Assembly (NCBI GenBank): GCA_025716815.1
Contig: JAIXMN010000044.1
Location: 1-64,000, forward strand
Direction: 5' to 3'
DNA: 64,000 nucleotides
From: Dichotomocladium elegans
Taxonomy: Eukaryota; Mucoromycota; Mucoromycetes; Mucorales; Lichtheimiaceae
The notes below the pieces were generated by a model, which searched no databases, was not told the origin of the DNA, and worked only from the letters and a program-made list of their open reading frames with translations. This document shows positions 18,530 through 29,812 of this stretch, one piece after another (position 1 is the stretch's first letter; each line of letters starts with the position of its first letter). Position numbers and translations under genes: made by a program.

Positions 18530-20634
18530 TAGGGTTTCTCATCGAATCCGGATCTTATGATCCGATCTGGATCAAAAGGCAATGGTGCGGATTCGGATTG
18601 ACCTCATCTTGGATTTTGCGGATCCGGTGTAGGACATTTGCAATCCGGATCTCATATGGATTGCACTTCACGGATCTGAACCGATCCAGATCGCATACGG
18701 ATTGCACTTCGCGGATCTGTTCCGATTCGTTAGATCTGTCCAAATCAACCTAGACATTGGGTTCCTGCCATTATAATCCTGTTAATGTATAACAATAGCA
18801 ATTACAGATGTGCAAGAAATGGGATGTGGGAGTTTGAGAATGAGGAATACAGTTAGTGCAAAGTTGCGGAATAAACAAAACCAGCAAGAAATGTAGCTTC
18901 GTTATAGCTCATACATAGTTGACTTTGGCGAAATGACCGACTCTTTAGATAATAGCTGGTAGTATTTCGATGTGAAGCTGGCTCAATACACATCTCTTTA
19001 GGATATCTCAGGTTTTATATTTGCAGAACGTGAAAGGTAAAAAAATCACGCAAACTCCTCGAAAGTAAATATTCCTTCCATATCAATCATTCCACGGCCA
19101 TGCGCTTTTCCCCATATTTCCGTATTTCCTTTTCTCATTTTCCAGCGATCAGTATTTCTTGGTTTTCACCAAGCAATGATCACAAACGCAACCTGCGCCT
19201 CGATTTAGTATACATATTCCCATCCACCTTGAACCTTGTAATTCTCTCATATAACTGGTTGCTTGACCATCTGGAAAACTTTGAGGAGGACTGGAAAAAT
19301 GTAAGCGAGGTAACAGTGAAGCGATTCCAGACACCAAACTTATATGTTGATTCGTAGGAATGGCCCGCGCTATCAGAAGCAGCACGCTGTGGATGGGCAA
19401 AATTAAAAGGCTACTACTGCAAGGCCGAAGGACATGCCTTTGCTGTCGCGACTGCTATGGATCCACGGCTGAAATTCCAATGGTGGGAGGACGAGAACTG
19501 GGGACACTTCGGTGATGTTGCGAAAGAGCAAGTGCAAGCGACCTAGGAAGCGTACAAGCCGATTGCTGGTCATGAGTCGTCCATTTGCAATCCAGATGCC
19601 TTAATCAGGAGGCCGCAAAGGATTGCTGACCAGCTGCAGGCATACGTCTCCGCAAATTGTATATTTGATGAGACAAACGGTGTCAATCAGAAACTTGTTC
19701 TCAGCTACTGGCGCGGCGAGGTGAACGAATGGAAAGAGCTGAAGACAATGGCGCGCAGATACCTGGCAATACCAGCATCGTCAGTCGGTTCGGAGCGCAC
19801 ATTTTCACGAGCAAAGCATTACATTCCAGCATCAAGAAATCGGCTCAATCCTGCAAAGCTTCGCGAGAGTGTACTTGTCAACTCGTGGTGTACATATTTC
19901 GGCGAGTAGATGGGCGTTAGCAGGCGGCAAACTAAAAGAAGATTGTTTATGCTAGAAAGATGTCACCTTAAGCGTGAGTCTCGTAAATAAATAAAAAAAG
20001 CTTTCGCGTCGCTGTAATTGCAGCAATTAACATCGATTAATAATACTTTGTTGCTGGTTTCGCAGTACAATTACGTACGCGGTTTCTCTGAAGGCAGACC
20101 AGCTTTGAAATGTGGTGGGCATGGGTGCAAAATTAAATTGTTCAGCTTGTGACCGTCACCCAGCCACAACCATAGGCATAACTAGCTAGTCTGAAGCCAT
20201 TCTGCCAGACATCAGAAGCGTTCCAAATGGCTCCCACGTCAGCAGTTATACCACTTTGCCTTCTATGGATCAAACCCTCCAACTTTTTTAATTCCTATTG
20301 GGATTTTCTGTTCTTTGACGCTTAATTTTTTGCTACAACTGCTAATGTCATCTTAAAATCAACTTCGGTTTTCACCTTTCTCCGTTCTGACAGTATTGCC
20401 GAATGGCCATATTCTTTCCAATTTCGCTCTATTGATGTGTTTTAATAAATCTCCTCATTTCAGCATTACGGATCACGGATTGGGACAGATTGGGACGGAT
20501 TGAAGCGGTGTGGATCCGGATTGCAATTTGCAATCCGTTTAGCAAACGGATCGGATTCGGTGTGAGCAATTCGATCCGCGGTGTGGATCCGGATTGGATC
20601 CAATCCGATCCAGATCCGTCAATGAGAAACGCTA
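18530..20634 (+). mobile_element. hAT-superfamily DNA transposon, degenerate
   Basis: 2,105 bp, terminal inverted repeats TAG(G/C)GTTTCTCAT, flanked by the perfect 8-bp duplication GCTGCACC (18522-18529 and 20635-20642), the hAT hallmark. Both subterminal regions are packed with GGATCCGGAT-like motifs on both strands, probably transposase-binding repeats. The inside holds a damaged transposase C-terminus. It splits LINE copy 2. Confidence 0.93.
19200..19909 (+). pseudogene. hAT transposase, C-terminal remnant
   Basis: Recognisable hAT pieces: a YNWLLDHLENF segment before a probable small intron (about 19301-19358), then KLKGYYCKAEGHAF and AMDPRLKF, an in-frame TAG near 19542, and the C-terminal dimerisation domain with LAIPASSVGSERTFSRA and the downstream NRLNP.KLRE.V block, ending at 19907-19909. 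The N-terminal BED finger and most of the catalytic part are missing, so the element must rely on another copy to move. Confidence 0.8.
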
Positions 20635-20642
20635 GCTGCACC

Positions 20643-20849
20643 GAAGCTGCCAGCCGCGCTTTCCAACTTCCTTCTGCAACCCATGGCTTCCAACTTGTTC
20701 ATCTTCCATCTCGAGCTCGAATGCGTAAAAGCCAACTCCGCGCCAATCTCCGTCGCCTGGGTGTTGATAACGGCCGCATACTTGACATACATTATCCTGA
20801 TCGCCAAGTCGTCAGCCTTCTCACTCATAACGATTATGTGCCTGAATTA
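20643..20849 (+). mobile_element. LINE copy 2, continuation of ORF1
   Basis: Matches copy 1 from about 13276 to 13486 (the region encoding SRARMRKSQLRANLRR). It resumes after the hAT duplication and ends at the dinucleotide TA where the MITE begins. The rest of copy 2 is not found in the window. Confidence 0.88.
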
Positions 20850-21214
20850 CAGGATTTTCAAGAAGAAGTTTGCCACAAATTTTAGTTGTTCATATAGACC
20901 GTCTAGGTTTTTCGTTTTTTTTTGCTTCAAATTCGAATACAAATTTTAGTATTTCGTTGCTACCCTTTTGTCAAATTTAAAGGCAATAGCAGCAAGAACA
21001 TTTCAATCAAGACTATAGGTGAGTCTTCCTTCTCCTCTTTTTACACCAGAATAGTTTTGGGAGGCCAACCATTTATGTTTCATTCTAATTTCAAAGGAAG
21101 AAGAGAAACGAAATACTAAAACTTGTATTCGAATTTGAAGCAAAAAAAACGAAAAACCTAAACGGTCTATACGAATAACTAAAATTTGTGGCAAAGTTCT
21201 TCTTGAAGATCCTG
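20850..21214. mobile_element. MITE with about 110-bp inverted repeats
   Basis: 365 bp; ends CAGGAT(T/C)TTCAAGAAGAA and its inverse, flanked by TA on both sides, typical of Tc1/mariner-type elements. The core of about 145 bp is non-coding. A further arm of the family is at 10655-10757. The flanks belong to two different elements, LINE copy 2 on the left and Tnp2 on the right. Confidence 0.85.
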
Positions 21215-21216
21215 TA

Positions 21217-23500
21217 ACTTCGTTATGGACAAAGTCGAGGGCACCAGTCTTCTCAATGAAGCGCTTCATGAACGTCAGTTCAAAGGAGTCCTTTTGGTTG
21301 GTTTCAACATTCTTCATATATCCATTATACTGCTCAAAACTGAATAGCCAAAAGGCGTAGATGGGGCCAAAAACTTGGATGGTGCAGACCAGATGCAAAT
21401 GCAAATGCATATTTGGTGTTACACTTTCAGCACCGTAAAGCTGGCAGCATCCTTGAACAAAGTCGACCAGGAAATTGTAGGCTTCATCGATATCAGAGTG
21501 AGACAACGGTCTTGGTGAGCAGCTGGCAGGCGGAGACAAACAGCATCCAGTGCTGGAAATAGTGAGCAGCAAGGACACCTTTTAACACAAAGGGAGAGTA
21601 GACCATGCCTTCCAATCATCTGCGGTCATAAACCCAAACTTCGCTCTATTTTGCAGTTCAGGGACGGAATTCCAGGTGGCAGCACAACTCCATCTGCAAG
21701 CTTCTGCATTTTGACACCATCAGCGTCAGTGAGTAGCCCACGATTTCGCCATAGTCACACCATTCGTTCAGCAGTACCGAGAAAGAGGTTGTGCATTGGG
21801 TCAATAATGGAATCTCGAACAGGATCGAAATAATGGAGCCAATGAATCTGTGACCAGCGCATGCCAGTAGCATGCTCAACGCGAATGCAACCCGCTGGCG
21901 TTGTCTGGGCTAACCACTCCTCCGCATTACGTGCATTAGCCACCTTTGTTCTTAAATCGCCTATAGTATGTCCAGAGTAGTCAAGATTCGAAGTGCCTGT
22001 GAAAACGACAAACTCGCGAGTGCACTTGTTGCATGCTCTGGTACTGTTGTGTGATGTGAATCCCCCGACTTTGCGACTAGCTGGAATGTCGCACCCATTG
22101 TTAAACAATGCTGCGCGTATGGTTGTTCTGCTTGGAATTTCAAAGGTAGGAATTCGGATTCCATTGTAGAGTTCAAGCAAGTCATCGACAAGTGGCTGCA
22201 AATAATGGTTCATTTCGTAGGTACTCGGCTCTTTTGGCCCAGGCATGATACCAGCAAGGATCACATTCTCAGTTTTATACCGCTTTGCGTGAGGCAAGTT
22301 GTTGACGATAAGGTAGATTGCACCGCATGAATACCCACTATCAAAAGGGGCAAACCAGTCAACGTTCAATGTAAGCATCAATGAGCGAGGAGTTTCGACA
22401 AAAGGAAGTCCATTGTCTGGATTGCTAAGAGAACGCCATCATATGCCATCATAAACATCGCTGAGCACTCCTGGCCGGTATTGACGATACTCCCACTCTG
22501 TTATCTTCTGCTCAAAGCCTTCTCATTTGAAAAGCCATGCCAAGCTTTGACGAAGTGGATAGTAGGCATACTGCTTGATCAGTATCTGATTATATGGATT
22601 GCTCAACGTCGACGTCAATAGTGTGGTGCCGCAAAGATCGCCATTCATGCGCCGACTTTCATTTATGCATGTTTGAGGGCCAGGCAACGGGTAAATGGCA
22701 TGGCATTTGGAGCACGCACTGTACATTTGGAGATCATTTGTGAGACGATCAAAGCCAATCCATTTTCGCAAGCTTGTGATTGTTTCTGGAACCAAGAGGA
22801 AGGGATTATCGGTAAAGGCTTGAACCATTGCGGCAGCAAAGGTGATAAGGGTGACTGTTACTCTCTCAGACGTGTGATGTAACTGGAATAGCACGAGGAA
22901 GACAAACGCGAACAACAGAGGGTGAGGAATATGATCAAGGATGCTGGCATGGGTGGTCGGGCGCTGGTCTAATGATAATATCGTTAATCTAACCCCTTTT
23001 TTTCCTTCTTTTCGTTTACAAACCCTCTTCATCGTCAACAATGCGGTCAAACTCAATGTCAATGGCTTCATTTAAGTCGTCATCTTCAGCAATGTCATGT
23101 TCAATGCTGAAACTTTCAACTGGCAGTTCTCCTGTTGTAAAAAAAATCAGTATTTGTTTCTGCTCGTGACCACTGGCGTTAACATACCGTTGTCAAGTTC
23201 TGACAGGTATTGCCTGGACTCAGTCTCACTATTGACATCGCCGTCAAGTTGCATGGATGTATCACCATCTATTTTCGGCATATCAGTTTGGCTGCTTTTA
23301 GTACCACACACACCATTCATTATCTTACCGCCACTGTGACTTGAAGCAATGCTAGCAGCAGTAGCCGCTCGCGCACTAGCCTGAATATGTTCATTATATG
23401 TTCGCTCCGTCACATACGCGTATCCCATCTCAGGATTTCGGTGCACGCATAGTGAGCAAACACAAATATCGGTTCTGTTGTTGGTTATGGTCGGCTGTAC
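21217..23500 (-). pseudogene. Tnp2-type (CACTA/EnSpm-like) transposase, 3'-truncated
   Basis: Minus-strand segments in order from 23500: an N-terminal zinc motif C-x-C-x2-C followed by TERTYNEH; then a YSACSKCHAIYPLPG segment; then the tnp2 core with LNVDWFAPF, GAIYLIVNNLP, AGIMPGPKEPSTYEMNHYLQ, RACNKCTREF and SIIDPMHNLFLGTAERM; and a C-terminal block TPNMHLHLHL...FWLFSFEQYNGY. The segments lie in several frames, partly introns and partly lesions. The 3' end is cut at the MITE. No CACTA termini were located. An autonomous transposase of this type would excise and reinsert DNA (family knowledge); this copy looks dead. Confidence 0.8.
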
Positions 23501-23704
23501 TCAGAAAGGTAAGAAGTAAATAATGATACAGCGTTCTTCCGGTTACAGTGCTACCATTATATACCTTTTGTCCAAGCTATAAATAAAAACCAAATACTTC
23601 AACCTGAATATCATATTGTATCTTTTCTGCCTTGGCAGACGCAATCATTCGTCTTGGCAGAATATATTGGTTTCAATCGGTCATCATGGTCCAAGCTGTT
23701 GGTA

Positions 23705-25010
23705 TTACACGTATATGACACAAACGAGCTTTTTTGGCGCTTGTGCCCATATTGGCTTGGCAGCTCTATCTATTAATAGGAAGTTTTCATCAAGCACCTT
23801 AAACCCAACATGATCATTCCTCAGAATGGCAAAGCGTTTATTTCTTCTCCTGTTTGTGGCTGTATCCCCATCACACAGACGTCCCTTGGCAATTTTTCTA
23901 AAAAAAAAGGGAAGTCGCTTATGAAAGCGGCATCCACTTCCATTTTTATTCGTTGCACGTTTCACATACGCAAATTTGGCAGCCAAAAACTGACTATGGT
24001 CCCCCCACTGAATATTCTCAAGAATAACACCCTTTTCCTAGTGGGTTATTCCTCACTCTGGGCGCAGTGAGATGCAATTGTCTCCAACTGAACGGCGATC
24101 ATTGGCAATGCAATGCTTGTCATATCCAATCTTGAGCAGGTAATTGGTGATGATACTTCGAGTAGAAATTCTGGCCAGGTCTGTGGTGATGTCCATATCA
24201 TGCATAATTACATAGTTTGTCATAAGTTTTTTCATAGATTTCTTTAAAATATGGTATACATCGGTAAAGGGCATATTCTCAAAAGATACCTTGATTGCAA
24301 GGTATGCAGGTGTAAACTTAGGGACATCAGGATGGGCCTGTTTGTGGAATCAAGGGGTTTTTAAGAATAAAAAGAGACAGAATATGATTCTGTGAGACTC
24401 GCGAAGGATTGTTTTTTTATTAAGTGCCAATGATGGGCCTATTTATAAGCAGTGCTTATCAAAACGGTCACTCTGGAGGCTGGGTGTGGATAATCATCTA
24501 GGCGGTCTCCTGGGACGGTGGACCAGTTAAAAGGTTGATAAAGAAGTTCATCATTTACCCTTGTGATTATAACTGCGTCCTGAGACAGGTCCGGGATATA
24601 AATTATGAATCTGGATAGTGCAAGAGTAATTATGATAACGGCGCTCGAAGAGTGAAACAAAGTGTTGATGTCCTGTATAATCCAGGGACACTGCTGTTAG
24701 GTAAGAAAAATAGTCGTGGATACGACACTGTTTTTTCTTCTTAATCATATCCTTGGTGAATTGCACATCACCATCAGCATGGTATATCCAACTTGCAATG
24801 TAAGAGACCTTGAACTGGGTATTTTTAATCAACCCGCCAAAGAACACATGGAGCAACGAGATATAGGCCTTGATGTCGGCCGAATTGGCACCACCAGAGA
24901 GCCAATAGGTCAAACACCAGAAGACAACGTTGTCACAGAACATGGCAGTAGGGTCACACCAACCAGAGCGACAGGAGCCAGAATGGGTGTAGTCTACAAC
25001 TTACTTATAT
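23705..25010 (-). pseudogene. Unidentified minus-strand gene split by a solo LTR
   Basis: From about 25010 leftward an open frame encodes a Cys/Trp-rich start (a SGSCRSGWCDPTAMFC region), then continues to 24728. A solo LTR occupies 24343-24727. After it the same frame resumes (QAHPDVPKFTPAYLAIKV) to a stop at about 24053. If the LTR and one copy of its CTGTT duplication are subtracted, the frame is continuous. A further frame at 23705-24030 (FAYVKRATNKNGSGCRF) could be a later exon. I do not recognise the family. It is probably another transposon gene, whose upstream part was displaced by the MULE at 25079-28795. Confidence 0.45.
24343..24727 (-). repeat. Solo LTR, family B, minus orientation
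   Basis: 385 bp; read on the minus strand it begins TGTCGTATCC and ends GATTCCACA, and is flanked by CTGTT at 24338-24342 and 24728-24732. A TATAAATAGG and AATAAAAAA lie near its 3' side. Nearly identical to the inverted copy at 27459-27838. Confidence 0.9.
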
Positions 25011-26339
25011 TGCCTCAAAAGTTTGGCACTCCCCCTCCCAACTCAATTTTTTTTGAGGTCAGACGCACATCCAGCTTAAATGGGTTTTGCTATTTGCACC
25101 ACCCCTGTTTCAAACCCAGACGGCGGCCCACCCCCGAAAACTTGAAATTTCTGTTCAATTTCAATTGGTTAATCCACTGTGAAGTCACAACTGGACACAT
25201 CCCTATTTTTTTTGCATCCCACCTGTAACCTGTGTTCCTGAAGGCGATAATTGTACGCGTGTGATCCCTGTTAGCACTAATGTATTTGTAGATGGCACAG
25301 TGAAGCGAACATGTCTTTATTAATAACGCTGTTGGTGATCAGTTGGTCCTTGAGGATTGCTATTCCAACTTTTTAGTTTCTGTATATGACTGATGAACGA
25401 AGTTGCTAAGTTGTTGATAATGCGAGGTGGTACTCTTTGCTGCTCATTCGTCTTTCCAACCTCAATTTGTAGCTGACTGAATGTATCGGCGAATCTGTGG
25501 TATGTACCAGTTAAAAATATTACTAGATGGGTTTTTGTGCCTTCTTTGATACGTTACCTGTTGTAGGCATCATTCCGAATGGTCAGAGAAGATTCTGTTG
25601 TGTGCTCATTGTTATTTTGGACCTCGATATCTGTTGCTGCCACAGGCTCAGATGGCTGGCCTTGAATGCGAACCAAACCGATGCCCAAAACGCGATTTAC
25701 CTGTGAAGTATCAGCACACGAACAAGTTGTATGTAAAGATTATCTTACCAGAAACATGTGTTTGCAAGGTGAATTACTGTTCTGTTGGTCATCACATGTG
25801 CAAGCAAGCACGCAATTATCAGAGATGTCAATAGTGACATCGTACGTAATATTGTCGTCTGTGAAAGAAGCCACTTTGATGATATTATCATCCTGCCCAA
25901 GGATCTTTGCTTCAGCTTCTTCTTCTATTTCCTACTGGTTAGTGTATCTTGCTCTTATTTTATGATTATCCGCTTACCACTGAGTGCTCTCGCCCGCTGT
26001 AGCCTCTGTCTTTCAGCTTTATTTAGGCGACGAGGAGAAAAGTTTGCTTTGATGCGCAAATAGTCTTGCATAACGTCTGGGAGCACCATATCCCAGAGGA
26101 TATTCCGCTGTCGTCGTAAGCCGGACATATACCCTTCTTTCAGCTGGCGATGCCAGCTTTCGACGTAATTGTTTGTGTTGACGTTGTAGTTTCCCTGATG
26201 GTAAGAAGTTAGGTAATACATCAACAATATATACTAACTAACTTACGTGTCGCCAGGCATTACTCCAATTCGTTTTTTTGGGAATGTATTCCCGCTCAAA
26301 GTACTCGAGAAGAGCTTGGGTGTAATGGTTTGGGAGCTG

Positions 26340-26745
26340 GATTGAGACAGGACAAGAAGGGTGTTAGGTGCTTTCCAACAAGACAAGACAAGACAGGACA
26401 AGACCAATAGGACAGGACAGGACAGGACAGGACAGGACCGAAGCACAGAGGCCAAGAGAAGAGTTGAACCAGAAGGAATCGTATGGAAACGAAGAAACAA
26501 GATAACCGATTGCTCTTTTACTATTGATATTACTTTGGCTATATATATAGGTATGTGCATATGACTATGGTGAAGAAAGTATTGATGACAATAATTACGA
26601 TAAGGAGATTTGGATGTCTAGCTATGGGCTTCGCTGACGATCGATATAGGAGATTTAGTGGGAAACTGATCAAGGGTCATGGTAGTGGACTTCGTTGACG
26701 ATCGATATAGGAGTTTGGCTGCATACACGATTGATGACCATTACA
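26340..26745. repeat. Insertion with (GGACA)n microsatellite in the MULE gene
   Basis: Separates two adjoining parts of the MULE coding sequence. It holds pentanucleotide GGACA repeats at about 26380-26440 and a short duplication of a CTTCGCTGACGATCGATATA-type block near 26630 and 26690. No clean target duplication was found, so its nature is open. Confidence 0.5.
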
Positions 26746-27458
26746 AGTTTGGTCGTTACATTGGGTGTCCCACTCGTCGTCATTGTCTATGCACCATAGT
26801 TCAAATTTTTCAAAGGCGATATCAAAATCACCTGGAGTCTCAGCACGCATCATTGTCAGCATTAATGATAATGCTTCCTCGTGGGTGGTTTTCTTGGGTT
26901 AGAAGGTGCGGCGACAACCTTCTTGAGGATATTCTTTATCCAGGCTTTCACGATATGCCAATGGCAGATCAAGATCCGTACATTTGACAGGCATGGTCTT
27001 GATTCTTCATCATTCACGGGATCAACGTTGTATGCCTTGTTAATAGCAACTATCTCCGTGTCAGAGTTATCGATCATCACACTGGAAGGTTTATAATCGT
27101 GCGAATTCCTCAACCAAGATAACCAGCAGGTAATGGGGTATTGGGCATCAGAATTAGTTATCATCCACGCCAAAGGAGCCCCCTTCCCCGTGGTCTTGCA
27201 TCTTGCGACGAGCGTGTACAGATAGCAATCCTTTTTTGCACCATCAACGCAAGTTTTGTGTGTTGAATCTAGACACACAAGGTCACCATCTTCTTTCAGC
27301 AACTATGAAACCCAGTTAAAGCTAATAGGTAAGGCGGCTGGTAGGTTAAGGACAAGATGCTCGAAATCATTACTGCAATTGCCATTTCGACATGAATGCA
27401 ATAAAAAACATCCCTTGCTCGTACTCATCGAGGTGAAAAGAGGTGAAGTGATCACCGC

Positions 27459-27838
27459 TGTCGTATCCACGACTATTTTCTTACCTAACAGCAGTGTCCC
27501 TGGATTATACAGGACATCAACACTTTGTTTCACTCTTCGAGCGCCGTTATCATAATTACTCTCGCGCTATCCGGATTCATAATTTATATCCCGGACCTGT
27601 CTCAGGACGCAGTTATAATCACAAGGGTAAATGATGAACTTCTTTATCAACCTTTTAACTGGTCCACCGTCCCGGGAGACCGCCTAGATGATTATCCACA
27701 CCCAGCCTCCAGAGTGACCGTTTTGATAAGCACTTCTTATAAATAGGCCCATTGTTGGCACTTAATAAAAAATCCTTTTGCGAGTCTCACAGAATCATAT
27801 TCTGTCTCTTTTTATTCTTAAAACCCCTTGATTCCACA
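27459..27838 (+). repeat. Solo LTR, family B, plus orientation
   Basis: 380 bp, begins TGTCGTATCC, ends GATTCCACA, flanked by ACCGC at 27454-27458 and 27839-27843. Subtracting it rejoins the MULE reading frame on the opposite strand. Second copy of the LTR at 24343-24727. Confidence 0.92.
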
Positions 27839-28795
27839 ACCGCCTGTCTCCATCCTCAGTCCCCACAAGCGCCGCAGACTTTCTTCCATTGATGTTGCCA
27901 GATGAGACTTGCGACGTAAGAAGGCTTTCATTGCATAATAAACGTGATGATAGTTTACAATTGTCGCAAGTGGCATCTGGTCATAGTCTTCATTTTCCAG
28001 GATATTGGATAAGACGCCCTTATCCATTCACAGCATATGCTTGATATTAATCCAAGTCATATGCTGCTCGACTTGCTGCTTAATGAACGTGGACACTGAA
28101 GGAGGGAGTGGCCCATTGGCGATCTCCTGGGGTGAAAATGGGTTGTGGCCGGTATGTGAGTGAGAGAAGGAGATTGTTATGATCTCCTTGTCGAGGTCGT
28201 TTTCGTCAACGGATGCTGAAAATCCGGCCTGGCAGCCACATATCTTCGAAAATCGACATTTGAAATGCTATGTACGCTTAATATTATACTACTAGAAAAT
28301 ATCGATGCAGGAATAGTTTCGATTTACTTGATTAAAAATGAACCCACGTCTCCCGCGGGCTCTTTTTGCAGGATGCTCGTCGCTGCTAGCTGCGGAAGGC
28401 GTGTAGCCATTCAACAAGCAGTTTCTGTTCTTAAAGAGGCGTCCAGGGCGACCATTGGTGGTCTCATAATAGCGAATGCAGCTATTTTGTTTTTGCTCTT
28501 CAATCCAAGCCGGATATTCATGGCGGCTGATATGCATAGTTTCAGGAAGGTCTTCTCCACGTCTCTCCGATCCATTGATGAAAGTTGTGGTCAAAAAGTT
28601 GTTCAGGGGCATCGTTTGGTAAGATAATATTGCTGGGGAAAAGCTATATTTTTTTAAAAAAAAATGGCGCATGAAAAATCTAGCGTGACTGATCTGCTCC
28701 TTCAAGACCACCATTGGCTATATTTCCACCAATTGAAATTGAACAGAAAATTCAAGTCTTGCGTAAATGGGGTGGTGCAAATAGCAAACCCGGTT

Positions 28796-29812
28796 TTTCC
28801 CGGCGTCTAAAAAAATCTTGAGTGCTTCACCGCACTTTCCGTCTATCCAAAAAAACAGAAAACGAGAAGCATCTTGCATCTTAACGCCTACAACTGCACG
28901 CTGAATCGCAATCAACGTAATCTATCTTGTCATATTCAACGGCAATGTATATAAAGCAACGAAATCAAGGACTTCGGGAAGCGTGAGGATCACGATCGTA
29001 ATGCACGTTATTGTAATTGCGGGCAGTTTGACGAACTGAATATTTTACCATATTAGCAATAACTATCCCTTCTTACTTTCATCTCAACGGCTATGTTTAC
29101 TTCTTGTATCTTAGTAAGCGGTCCATGGCAGACACGCGAACCTTTCGTGGCTGCAAACATTGCGATGCAACATTAGTGGTGCATGTCTGGGATTCGCTCG
29201 AGCATATTCCTTTCTTATCTGTTTGCCATAAACATTTGTTCCGCTCATCGAGATATATGCAGTCAACATGTCATCTAATGGCAAAACGTTGCAGTCATCG
29301 TTGAGGTCATTAAATCCTTTGAGAGAGGTGCAAGGACCAAATATACCAGTACAATAAAAAGCTGCCGCCGACGAACTGGAAAGCGAGGATATTGCTACAC
29401 GCAGTCTCAAGCGTACATTGACGAACAATATAAACTGATTATCAGTTAAATCTGCGACATGGCCATCAAAACCTGAAAGCTGTGCTTCTGGAGGAGAGCA
29501 GATGAGTAGTGGTAGAGCAAGTGAGCAGACTAGGAGTCACTGTACAAGGGTTGGTTATGAACTACGAGTTCTGGATCGCTTTGGTATATAGAGATAGTTG
29601 TTACCTTAGTTTCGAATTCCAAAAGGATTGGAGAATAAAGAGACGATTCACACGCGGCCAATGAGTCAGCGAATGATAGTATATAACATTTTACCAGCAC
29701 GTACAAAAATCAGTGACCATTGTATCACATGGCTGGGGTGGTCTCAACGCAAGGCCATAAGGTTTTCATCATTTCAAGTGTTTCTCTTTCCAGTGATTTA
29801 TTGCGTTACATA
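28796..29812. other. Degenerate region with unidentified minus-strand coding traces
   Basis: Holds an open minus-strand stretch from about 29510 to 29111 (LTDNQFILFVNVRLRLR and a LNDDCNVLPLDD block) and another at 28915-28800 (VVGVKMQDASRFLFFWIDG). They could be upstream exons of the unidentified gene at 23705-25010, displaced by the MULE, but I cannot join them. Nothing else is recognisable. Confidence 0.3.

Larger units (their letters stand above)
25955..28714 (-). pseudogene. MULE transposase, interrupted
   Basis: Parts in N-to-C order: a segment with QNSCIRYYETTNGRPG; an intron (donor GTAAATCG, acceptor CATAG); a CRFSKICGCQAGF zinc-like segment, then an in-frame TGA near 28030; VNYHHVYYAMKAFLRRKSHL up to 27839; solo LTR; then FIAFMSKWQLQ; the DDE core LDSTHKTC...AWMITNSDAQ...VMIDNSDTE...CHWHIVKAWI; the block insertion; EYFEREYIPKK; a clean intron (GTAAGT to CATCAG, about 26246-26197); and VESWHRQLKEGY to the stop at 25955-25957. 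Removing the LTR restores the frame at its insertion point. With the stop and insertions it is inactive. Confidence 0.8.
25079..28795 (-). mobile_element. Mutator-like element (MULE) with nested insertions
   Basis: Inverted repeats of about 65-90 bp (25079-25170 and 28726-28795; outer motif GGGTTT(T)GCTATTTGCACC, inner motif TTCAATTTCAATTGG) enclose a MULE transposase gene on the minus strand. Two insertions lie inside: a solo LTR at 27459-27838 and a repeat-rich block at about 26340-26745. The exact ends and a target duplication could not be fixed, so the limits are approximate. Confidence 0.7.

Noticed and set aside
26361..26564. CRISPR-like or protein-coding reading of the GGACA repeat block
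   Set aside because: Units are 5 bp without spacers, and the frame is only a by-product of the repeat; there is no CRISPR in this eukaryotic sequence.
24338..27843. One transposon with about 385-bp terminal inverted repeats
   Set aside because: Each repeat begins TG, ends CA and has its own different 5-bp duplication, and each removal restores a separate host frame, so they are two solo LTRs.
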